The notes beneath the pieces were generated by a model. That model saw nothing but the letters and a program-made list of their open reading frames with translations, ran no database searches and had not been told where the DNA came from. This document shows positions 32,872 to 41,950 of a DNA stretch of 64,000 nucleotides, piece after piece; the first letter of the stretch is position 1, and each line of letters starts with the position of its first letter. The position numbers and the translations under genes are program-made. Origin of the DNA: Copromyces sp. CBS 386.78 (lineage: Eukaryota > Ascomycota > Sordariomycetes > Sordariales > Sordariaceae); contig MU839085.1 of NCBI GenBank assembly GCA_030685235.1, positions 372,001 through 436,000 of the forward strand. Direction: 5' to 3'.

Positions 32872-33299
32872 TTAATTCATATCCCGAATGTGCAGCCGAC
32901 AGTCAGTGTATTGCTCGGGTCTTTGCTTTGCCGATATTGGCTCTTCGTGGCGTGTCTTTCGGAGACCGCCTACTTGGCCTTGATGTATCATTGCGGTCAG
33001 AAACTAGTCGACGATGAAGAAATACGGACAGAAAGCTAAAGGAATGAAGAACTCACCATGCCCTCCTCGGCACGCGCCTTCTTCAAAGCGTCCTGTCGTT
33101 CTACACAGCGATGGCAGAAGCCGAACTCAATTTTGCTTTTCCTCTTCATTGGCCTTGGACAAGTGATGGGCTTGTTGACCCGCGGAGCCTTGAATCCGAA
33201 CTGACGTTGGAATATCTTTTTCGCGACGGCCTTGCACACCCACTCCTGGTCCGTGTTGTGACCACAGATAGTGTAGGTCTTCTGTACGGAGAGGCACAT
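32872..33299 (-). CDS. Small Cys-rich protein with MC-x9-CGH start
   Basis: Exon 1 is 33057-33299 (81 codons). Its donor GTGAGT and an acceptor GACTAG (53-bp intron, 33004-33056) lead to exon 2 at 32872-33003, ending in TAA. The product is about 124 residues. It begins MC-x9-CGH exactly as in the gene at 25754, then has single Cys residues (WVC, ITCPRP) and a closing FGFCHRCVERQDALKKARAEEG, a pattern fit for a zinc-binding module. Without splicing the frame ends at 33036. The exon 2 choice is uncertain; other exons further downstream (for example the open frame 32619-32816) are possible. No function is known. Confidence 0.5.
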
Positions 33300-34517
33300 T
33301 TTGAAGCAGATCCCAGGAGAGTTTCTGCTTGGGGGTTCTGTTGGATGTGGGAGAGTTAGTTGTTGGTCGTCGCTTTAGAATAGCTGCTTCAAGCGAACCA
33401 GACAATGCCGCTCGTTATGGTTGATTGTGGTAGATTGATTGAAGTAAGAATGGTGAAGTCGGTTTATACGGTTTGTAGGTAGAAGCACATCGGCGCCCCT
33501 CGCCATATTCTCATCCCGTTCCAAAGCTGACCTTCACCTGCTCGTGAATGGTAATAGTCCACTGTCCATGGTTGCGAACGCATGCTTGCCAGATTGACCG
33601 CTACCCCTACGGCCGTTAGTGATTTGAAGCTGACGAACCTTGGAAGTTGGGCATCGCCGTCACTTCAGATGATAAGCTGGCGACACCTTGAGTTGTTGAC
33701 CCACGCCAAGCGAGCAGCCAAGCATTCAAGTGAATAGCCCTGAGTCTGTTGCTGTTGTTCATGGAGGAGTTAGTCGGCACTGAAAGAGATTAGCTCGGTC
33801 CAATGCTGAACGATAACCGCAGCATGGAGAGCGGCGGCGGGTGTGGTGGGAGCACATTGTGTGGAGGGTCATTGTTGCCTTGCACATGTTGGTGATGGGT
33901 ACCTCTACCTTGTGATGGGGATGGAGATGGTGTAGGCCATTGGACTTTTATACATGTCGGCCTGGAAACATTGGTGAGTCTACCAACATGGTCAGTCTTG
34001 AGTCATAAACGCGTTGGACCAAGTAACCACCATGGAGGCTTCCTCCAAGTTCGAGAAGGAGCAGATTGAACGAGGAGGGAAGGAGTGCGTGCCAATAGCA
34101 AATGCAGACAGATAAAATGGCAAGGACGGAGATTTTTCAGGGAAAAGTTTAGCAGGAGCAAAGATCCATGTTTGTAATCCGAAGGCCACCGTCGTCGCCC
34201 ACCTGAGCGCATGCATGTGGGAGGTGCATCTTGGAGAATTCAGTGAAATAAGATGGAGCACTATCGTTCTTGGCGTACCTTGGGGCGTACTGCCGTTAGT
34301 GAAATAACAGGCTGCCGAGGCAAGCGAGTACACTCTAACGGGACCAGCCGCCATCATCACATCAAGTCACATTCAGTACCATCATCTCGAGCTTTACTAT
34401 CTGCAACCTTTAAAACCTTCCTTTGTTCCATCCGAAAATGACCCATGGTCTCAGAACCAGCAAAATCCTGGGTGGTATAAGGATTAGATCAGTGTCTCGT
34501 TTCTCAACATATTACAA
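33300..34517. other. Intergenic region; its right end begins the tandem duplication
   Basis: No gene is supported. From about 34290 the sequence (GTTAGTGAAATAACAGGC, then CATCATCACATCAAGTCACA) matches 37895-37990, marking one edge of the tandem duplication. Confidence 0.45.
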
Positions 34518-34618
34518 GCGCGGTTAGTTTAATGGTTAGAATATCGCTCCGTAAGACCCAACCTTGTGGCTTCAACCGGGCAAGAGCGAGGACACGGGTT
34601 CGATTCCCGGGCCGTCGC
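34518..34618 (+). tRNA. tRNA-like gene with internal insert; anticodon unresolved
   Basis: The 5' part (GCGCGGT TA GTTT AATGGTTA GAAT) and 3' part (GGAC ACGGG TTCGATT CCCG) match the backbone of tRNA-Gly/Asp-type genes. The anticodon stem TCGCT/AGCGA encloses about 36 nt instead of 7, as if an intron were present. The loop start reads CCGTAAG, so position 33 is C and not the universal T. The acceptor pairs only if one extra T on the 3' strand is bulged (GCCG-T-CGC). A T7 terminator follows at 34630-34636. It is either an intron-bearing tRNA with unusual sequence or a pseudogene. Confidence 0.55.
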
Positions 34619-34629
34619 CTACTACCTTC

Positions 34630-34636
34630 TTTTTTT
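34630..34636 (+). terminator. T7 run after the tRNA-like gene
   Basis: A T run 12 bases past the tRNA-like 3' end, suitable as an RNA polymerase III stop. Confidence 0.5.
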
Positions 34637-35242
34637 GCTTTACTGCTGCCTTTCTCTCTTCTTTTCTCTTTTCAGCTGCGCACCCCATTTTAGCCACTCA
34701 TTGGTTCTCCAGTTCTTTCCTCTTCCAGCCTACTACCTACCTGACTTGGCTCCCTTTCTGCGACCGTCTACCGCCGTCTATCCCAACATGAAGTTCCCAT
34801 CGTCCACACAGGCCAGCATAATCATCGTAAGTGCGCTTTCAGACAAGAAAAAATTCACCAAGCTTAATGAATCAAAAAGATACTGTACTAACTTTTATAT
34901 TGTGTAGCTGCCCGATCAAGACCTAGCATATCCTCTGCGCTACCCCCAAGAGGCCTTTCTGCATCTCATCTCTTGCTTCCAAGGTACACAGCTCTACCCC
35001 TCTCTGTTCCCAGCTCGTGCCCTTTCCCCTCCGCTGATATTTCCTTTGTCCCAGATTCCCGGACGAACCCATCTTCCACCCGCAGCCCACGAATCGCGCG
35101 ACAGACTTCTGACCACCCAAACGAACCAAACGACGAACCACGACCCCGTAAACCGCGAGCGGCTATTCCATACAGCTGGTCCTTCTTTGGCCGAGCACCT
35201 TACTTTTCCGTTACACCGCCCTTCTTCCCTCTCTTCGACCGT
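34637..35242. other. Downstream flank of paralogue A
   Basis: Contains a locally repeated phrase (CGACCGTCTACCGYCGTCTAYCC at about 34760 and 35239). Short plus-strand ORFs are not convincing. Confidence 0.4.
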
Positions 35243-37228
35243 CTACCGTCGTCTACCCTCACAGGCCACCGTGCTGCTGTGGTCAACTCCGCCTAGGCCG
35301 GAACACGTACAATCGTCGCAGTCGCAGTCCTGCGGACAAGTAGACGACTCCGAGATACACAAATTTAATATATCGTTACACAACTCCGATTGAGAGGGAG
35401 GCGCGGACTTGGGCTGCATCATGGAGTCGTTGCTTGGAAGGAGTAAGGTTGTTAAGGCCGTGATCTCAGTCTCGAGAGCATTATTGTGGCTAGCAACACC
35501 GAGGCGGCTTTCATCCATGTGGAAGGAGGATGAGTCGCTGGATGATGCGCTTGCAGTCGAACCAGCATTGGTTGGAGGGTTCAAGGTAGACCCTGGGCCT
35601 GAAGCTTCAACACCACTGATGGCACGAAGGGGGGCATACCGGCTTTGCTGAGTCTTCGTGACGTGGTAGGATGGAGCGGATGGTACAGGAATCCTGGACT
35701 TGGATTCATGACGACCAACGGAGCGACGCTCGGAGCGTGAAACGGGAATCGTGGTCGTGGAGATGCTGCTTCGGACATTCACGGCCTTATTGACCGTACA
35801 CTCTGACAACTGCGCCATTTTGGACGGCTTGCACGCCTTCATGTTCTCGCAATCGACAAAGGGACCACAAGGAATCTTTACGGGCTCCGCGCCATCGACG
35901 GTAGCACCACAACTGCTACTGCTACCAATTCCGCTCCAAAAGCTTCTGGCAGCATGGAAGGATGTACCCGACGCGGAGCTCGGTATTGGGTTCTTGGGAA
36001 CGGGGATCTTGGATGACATGGAGAGACCAGAGAGACGACCAATGACATCAACAGTCACATCACCCGGGGCTTGAGCCGGCTTGACAGGAGACTTATTGTT
36101 GGAACCAGCCTTGATGTTGGAAACCGACTTGGAAGAAGAATAAAGATTCTTGCTATCTCTGACGGATGGGGGAGATGGGTCGCTTTTCTCAACCGCGGCG
36201 GTAGCAGGCTTTGTGTCGGACGGACGAGGACGAATGGTACCCGCAGCACGTCTCGGCTTCTCCTTCAAATATGAGACGGAGGGTGGTTGCGATGAGGACG
36301 GTTTCTCATGGGTTGTGGTCTGCGGAACATGGCGCTGTTGGGGATGGCGACTATCGGGACTGAGAGTGATGACCTCGGGTTGGTATTCGAAGGAAAAGGT
36401 CCGGGCTTGGCTGGGTTCATGGAGCTGAAAAGTCAAGAGGTTAGCGAGGTTAGGCTTCCTCAGCTACGAGGGATAGCTTACCTGAACTTCAAAAGAGGGA
36501 GCAAAAGACGGGATGCTATGCGCAGGCACAGCTTGAGATATGAGAGGACTTGGTGGGCGTTGCGGAGACTGGCGATCTCGAGTCGTCAAGGTCACTTTGA
36601 TGGTCGCGACCGTCGTGGATGGGCGACGGCTCGAGTAGGACGACTTGGATGCTTTCGACAATGAGCCGTTGCGCTTGGGTCGTGGGAGGCTCGAAGCCCT
36701 ACGTCGACGCAAAATACGAGGCTGCTCTTCCTCCGGGGCTTGCTCGACATCGGGCTTGTGTTTCTCTGACTCCCTCCCCTTTGTCTCCACTCGCAACCCT
36801 TCTGGAGTCGGTTGTTCCAACGGATCGGCCCATTGCACCGTCTTTTTGGTCTTGCCCGGCCCGGAGGCACGAGGATGAGGCGAGGGCGCCCGGTTCCTTG
36901 GAGGTGGAGAGGATCTCGACCTCCTTCTCAAAGCGTCGACAAGCGGACTGTCTCCTTTGGGGTACAGCTCCGTGGCTCCCTCGTCGCAATAGGTCTCGAC
37001 ATACTGTGACTCTCTCATCGCGCCGTCCCTTTTCTTCGATATGTTAGGCCGGTGTAGGGGTCGGCCCTCCCTACGAGCGGAGCGCAGCTCGTTAAAACGA
37101 TCAGGGATCTGGATCGAGGTGGTCGACCGATGAAGGTGTTGAACCCCTTCCTTGCGCGCGGTGCGCAGCTCGTGAAACCGATCGGACATCTGGTGGGTTC
37201 TTAGTACCTTATTTTGTGAATTTTTCAC
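35243..37228 (-). CDS. Paralogue A: disordered protein with KTVQWAD motif and C-terminal Cys-Asp cluster
   Basis: Exons 36482-37228 and 35243-36424 are joined over a 57-bp intron (GTAAGC, GCTAAC, TTTCAG) in phase 0. The product is about 642 residues. Alternative start: Met at 37189, directly after a CACCAG acceptor, implying a 5' exon upstream. Visible features are two DRF(H/N)ELR(T/S)AR(K/R)EG phrases at the start, RSRSSPPPRNRAPSPHPRASG with KKTVQWADPLEQ (about 130), PPSPLISQAVPA near the junction, FHAARSFWSGIGSSSSC mid-protein, and a C-terminal CPQDCDCDDCTC. All but the first recur in paralogue B. It is mostly disordered. The VQWAD-type motif and Cys cluster are the parts kept in both copies and so probably matter. 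No function is known. Confidence 0.6.
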
Positions 37229-37295
37229 AAATCCTGACGCTAAGAAGCAGCTTACCTTGATGTGGTGCAGTATTGGTGTAGTCTAGGGTGTGAGA

Positions 37296-37502
37296 TTACT
37301 TGGTTGTGTTCACTTGCGAAGATGATGCAAGAAGGAAACCAGTACCGTCCTTTCCACCCTCAAAATGAATGAGATATACCCCATGGCTCAGGTTGACTGT
37401 TACTACATGGTCGCCTCCAGTCCCCTCAAGGCAGCCGTCGCTATGGCGACTGGATGTGGTGTTGTTGTTTGCTGAATGGTGAACACGGGTGAGCTGCAAC
37501 AT
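37296..37502 (-). other. Conserved upstream block of paralogue A, possible 5' exon
   Basis: A 68-codon minus-strand frame contains VTVNLSHGVYLIHFEGG and FLLASSS. The same pattern (TVNLDHGLYPMNFVGG, SLLAS) lies upstream of paralogue B at 40636-40824. Conservation of protein pattern and spacing suggests a coding 5' exon or a conserved leader. The splice link to 37228/37189 is plausible (GTAAGC donor near 37255) but was not settled. Confidence 0.4.
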
Positions 37503-38327
37503 TGTTCATGAATACCAGAATCCGGGATAACAGCCACCGTCGATCCCCATCAGTGGCTACCTACGAATAGGGATTATTACGAGCAGCATGGTGTAGTCGA
37601 TATACTGAGTGGGAGGGGAATAGAAACGGAGAAACGGCAGATGGGGTGATGGCCTAAAGGCAAGGGAGACACTCGATAAAAAATATAAGTTGGGGGTAAC
37701 GCGTGATATATACAAGGTATAATAGGAATAAATAGACCCATAGAGGTATGCTCTGTCGAAATCTGGATCGAAGTGCATCTCTATGTTCTGGCAATTTAAA
37801 CTGCCAGCACGATTGTCGGGACGGCATTGATGGGCCGACAACTAAAGCTGCCAAGATAGACGATTAACGCAAGTAGCACCTTTTGAGTCAAGTTTTCTGT
37901 TAGTCTAGTGCAATAACAGGCCACCAAGGGCACGGTAGTGGATTACCCCCGACAGGTCCAACGCCATCACCACATACATCAAGTCAAATCACAATCAACA
38001 AGTTAAAATGGAACATGAGGGTATATTGCATGCGCTAAGAGGCCTTTAACATCTTCTTCCGTCCCCAAGTTCCTCATTCCGTATAGCAGGTCTGTGCACT
38101 GCCGGAGCTGTCCGTGTTGTCTCTGCACTAACACCCGGCATGCATGCTGGTATCTCATGGCCTGCACAGTTCCGGTCCATTTCCTTTCATTTCTCCTTTC
38201 AATCCACATCATACTCCTACATCCATCCCATCGCGTCCACATTCCGACATCTCTTCCGTCTCCTGTTATCCTCGACACTCTTCCGGTACCTGTACCTATC
38301 TTCCTTAACCCCGCCCAGCCTACTCTT
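37503..38327. other. Spacer between duplication units
   Basis: Holds the unit junction (about 37540-37880) and the downstream flank of paralogue B. No gene is supported. Confidence 0.45.
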
Positions 38328-40501
38328 TTACTTCCTCTCCCTACACCTCTCGCTCTCCTTCTCGTTCCCGACACGACGAGCCACGGTATTAGACTCGGTC
38401 AGATTCATGTTCTTCCCGTTGCTCCACACGCAATCGTCGCAATCACAGTACCGCTCGTGTTCATGTTGCGCTCCCGGAGTCAAAGAGGAGGAGTCTGAGC
38501 GGCAGAAGTCCATTATCTCGTTCCACAGATCGGAATGGATGGACGGGATATGCTCTGCTCCCATCGAGCTTGAGGTTGCGGTCGTGGAGATGGAACTCGT
38601 GCTGCCGGAGTTAATATCGCTGCTTGCGTTGCAACCGCCGAGGTGGCTGTTGGCCGTGTGGTAGCTCGACATGGATGTACAGCTCACTGCCGAACTGGAA
38701 GCTGTGATGATGGCTTTAGCACGCTCCTGGGACTTGCAGTGGGAGGTCGAAGCCTTGCTGCTGCTAGTATATTCACCGCTCATGGCATTCCTTTCTGGAC
38801 GACAAGGCAATGATGACGAGCCCTGGGGTATCCGAGAACGGCCTGTGACAGCACTAGACGGCATCCAATCACGCACACCACCGTTGCGAGCAGCACGCCT
38901 ATCATGCAAGAGACGGCGACTACCTCCTCCGTTTACCGTATAAGTCGACAAGCTGGACATCATCGAGGTCCTAGGTAGATCCTTGGTATTGCGGGACAAA
39001 GTAGAGGTAGGCTTGGAGCTCGGGCTGAAGCCAGATACAACAGAAACAGCGGCACAACTGCTCGAGGCACTGAGATCACTCCAGAAACTCTTGGCCGACT
39101 GGAACGATGGGACAGAGGTTGACGAGGGCATCGGCTTGGAGGGTATTGGGTTGGATCGAAGCGGCAGTTTGGATGGACTACTCAACTGGGACCGGTGTTC
39201 ACATCTACTGCGACAGGAGCAGGCTCGGAAGTTGGGGTGAAAGTGGACTTGGGCTTGGAAGCATCACCGTCACTTGCACCTGAACTGACACTCTTCTCGG
39301 CCGAAAACGTCTTGGCGGTTTGGAACGTCTTTGTGAGTGGAGGGGGACTTGGGAAGTGAAGCAGCCCGAGTGATACTTCTGGCTTGGGCAGAGACGGTTG
39401 AAGAAGAGTTCTTGATTCCGCTGCTATCTTCAGTGCGAGCTGGTTCTTTCTCGGACTTGGGGTGGAGTGCATTACAGGTTCTGGTGGTACCGTGGCGTCT
39501 CGGCTTGGCCTGGAGATATGATGAGGTTGACCGAGGCGGCGGCGGCAAATCGTTCTTCGTGGTGGTTGAGAGGCGGCCCTGGTGAGCGGAGCTGAAGCCG
39601 ACGATAATGACTTCCGGTTTATCATCGAAGGAGAAGTCGCGGAGTGCTGTCGAGATCTTGTCCTGCAAGTTACATGGTCAGCGTGATTCCCGTCATCTTC
39701 TGGGGGTTTGGGATGTCTTACCGTACATGTAGCTTCAGGTGCTGAAGACGACGGAGGAATTGCTGGAATCTTATGACTCCGGCGCGGCGAGATACGCAAC
39801 GGAGCGGGGACAGCCTGGGGGATCAGGGGACTTGGTGGTCTGTCTCGAGCGGCGATCCTCATCCGGTTGGTCGTGTTGGACCTCGACACGGTCACGGCAA
39901 ACTTCAGTCTTGGAATCGAAGAGCGCCTGTCTCGGCGCAAGGCGCACGTTTGGACGTCCTGCAATGTCGTTTCCTGGTCCATCTTCGACTTGGCTGGTTC
40001 TGCTGATGAGTGCTCGCCTCGATCCTTCTCTTTCTCCGTCGACTTTGTCTTTGCCGGTCCTCTCTTCATCGCCGACTTCGTCCTCAACGTTGCAGTCGCC
40101 GGCTCACTCTTTTGCTCGGGCGACTCTTGCTCCAACTCATCCGCCCACTGGACCGTCTTCTTTCCACATACATCTCTCCGGCGCGACCTCGAGGCATTAG
40201 GATGGGGCGTTGGAGCCCGAGTGCGAGTGGGCGTCCATGTCGATGACCGAGACCTGCCCCGGAGTGGGTCGTCTGGACATCCGTCGTCCTCGGAACTGGA
40301 ATCTCCCTCGTGTCGATAATGTTCGACTGCGAATGCATTGTATGGAGCTGGACGACGATGGCGGGATTGATTTGCCCGTGGCTTCTTTGCTTCCTTGTGT
40401 CTGGACTTCTGGGTATCGCCGTGGTGCAACTGGACCTCTGGGCTTGCGCTGTCGACGACGAGGGCGAGCTCGCTGAGATGACAATTTGGTAGTTTGTACA
40501 T
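38328..40501 (-). CDS. Paralogue B: disordered protein related to paralogue A
   Basis: Proposed exons are 39722-40501, 39280-39662 and 38328-39207. Intron 1 (59 bp, GTAAGA..TTGCAG) sits at the same place as in paralogue A. Intron 2 (72 bp, GTGCAA..CGCAG) removes the only stop (TGA near 39270) and keeps the frame, giving about 680 residues. Shared motifs with A are GRSRSS.., RAPTPHPNASR, KKTVQWADELEQ, PPSPLIPQAVPA, FQSAKSFWSDLSASSSC and the C-terminal YCDCDDCVW. The DNA inside proposed intron 2 aligns in another frame with coding sequence of A (KSVSSGAS.. versus KSVSNIKAG..). So B either turned exon into intron or carries compensating frameshifts. No function is known. Confidence 0.5.
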
Positions 40502-40635
40502 CTTGATGAAGGCAGATACGATATCGAAATGCTGATTAATGGAAGGTGTTGTCGGCGTTGCAATGACTACCTTACCTTGTTGAGTCGGCTATGGGTGGCG
40601 GTTCACTGAAATGACTTGTATTGTCACAGTTATGA

Positions 40636-40824
40636 TTATGATGCAAGAAGAGAGCCATGAACTCCCCTTCCACCGACAAAATTCATGGGATATAACCCAT
40701 GGTCCAGGTTGACTGTCGCCAGGGTTCCCGCAGTCACTGTATCTGAACAGTGTCCTCTACATATGTCATGACCGGTGTGGTTGTTCGCTGGAAAACCTGG
40801 AACAGCATGACTGTTCATGAACAT
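40636..40824 (-). other. Conserved upstream block of paralogue B, possible 5' exon
   Basis: The counterpart of 37296-37502. An open minus-strand frame carries TVNLDHGLYPMNFVGGRG and SLLAS. A GTAAGG donor lies nearby at about 40577, upstream of the main frame start. Confidence 0.4.
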
Positions 40825-40830
40825 GGGTTT

Positions 40831-41950
40831 GGGTCATGAACCGGCCTCGGGATTGTGAACAGAGTTGAGGATACGAAGAACCAAGGCATGAAGTAAGATC
40901 TTGGTAGGTACCTAGGTATTTGATGGATACGAGTCGATTCTTTTTTTTTTCTTTTTTTTAAACAAAAAAGGAGCAGTAACATCAACTTGAACAACACAAT
41001 AATGTTTATATATAAGCAGTAAAGGCCGAGAATAGGGCCATCAACCATATTACCACTACCAGCGACCCTCAACTCCCATCACGAATAAACGGGTTAGGTA
41101 TAGGCAGAGTTCTTTAAGAGTCGTAGTATCGCCAATACAGCTTAACGAAGGACGGAAATGGTATGGGAACATGTTGGTTGATTCAAGAAGGATCTAATCG
41201 ATGTATCTGGAGAAGGTCCCCTGCAAAAGACGCCCTAGACACTCAACAACAAAACGAGTTCGGCATTTTATATAGAACAAACACAATTAACAAAAACGCC
41301 TCATCATACCCACTCATCCCAGATTCCATCTCATACATGTTCACCTTCGACTTATAGGGTGTGAAAACATGTTCCGGCGATGGCATCAACAATCTCGAGC
41401 CCGAAGCGATTGTCAACCAAGACTGAGATGCCACCTTATCTCATTTACTTAAGAACTTGCGGTGAATTTGATAGTACGGTAACGTATCGACAAAGAAACA
41501 CCGACCGAGCTCAAGGTTGGACCAGCCGGGCCCGTTGTGCTGAATCGGGGGCTCCGACGGTGATGAAGCGAGCTCTAGCAGCCGAGCTCTCGCACCAGAC
41601 GACATCAAGAAGCACGACAAAGCACAAGGTCCAGCTGATTTAACAGAAAAGTTTTGCTAGCAGTAACTACACGACTACCCTTATGCAAATACCAATGACT
41701 ATTGCCGTCCTATTCCATCCGCTTGTTCGCCAAAATGTGAATCCCAGAAAGGTTGAGCGCCCTCCAACGCTCAATCCACCGTGATATCTGAAGTATTTGT
41801 ATACTCGTAACTCCTTTTATAACCGCTCGATAAAACGAAAACCGAAGACAGGAACCAGAATGTATAACCATGTAACGATATCCACCACAACTCCAACTTC
41901 GCTTCATATCTTCTACTCCCCTCACACTTCCTCACTTCCTCCACAAACAC
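40831..41950. other. Intergenic region downstream of ACC1
   Basis: Includes TAGGTACCTAGG (40905-40916), T-rich tracts (40941-40960) and the ACC1 3' flank. No gene is supported. Confidence 0.5.

Larger units (their letters stand above)
34290..40830. repeat. Diverged tandem duplication of about 3 kb (two units)
   Basis: Unit A is about 34290-37530 and unit B about 37880-40830, head to tail. Shared parts in order are the flank with AATAACAGGC and CATCAAGTCA, the two paralogous minus-strand genes, and a conserved block upstream of each gene (37296-37502 and 40636-40824). Identity is clear in protein motifs but patchy in DNA. Confidence 0.7.

Noticed and set aside
39270..39668. Paralogue B as a simple pseudogene because of the TGA near 39270
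   Set aside because: A 72-bp GT..AG intron removes the stop and leaves one frame of about 680 codons from 40501 to 38328. A pseudogene is possible but not required.
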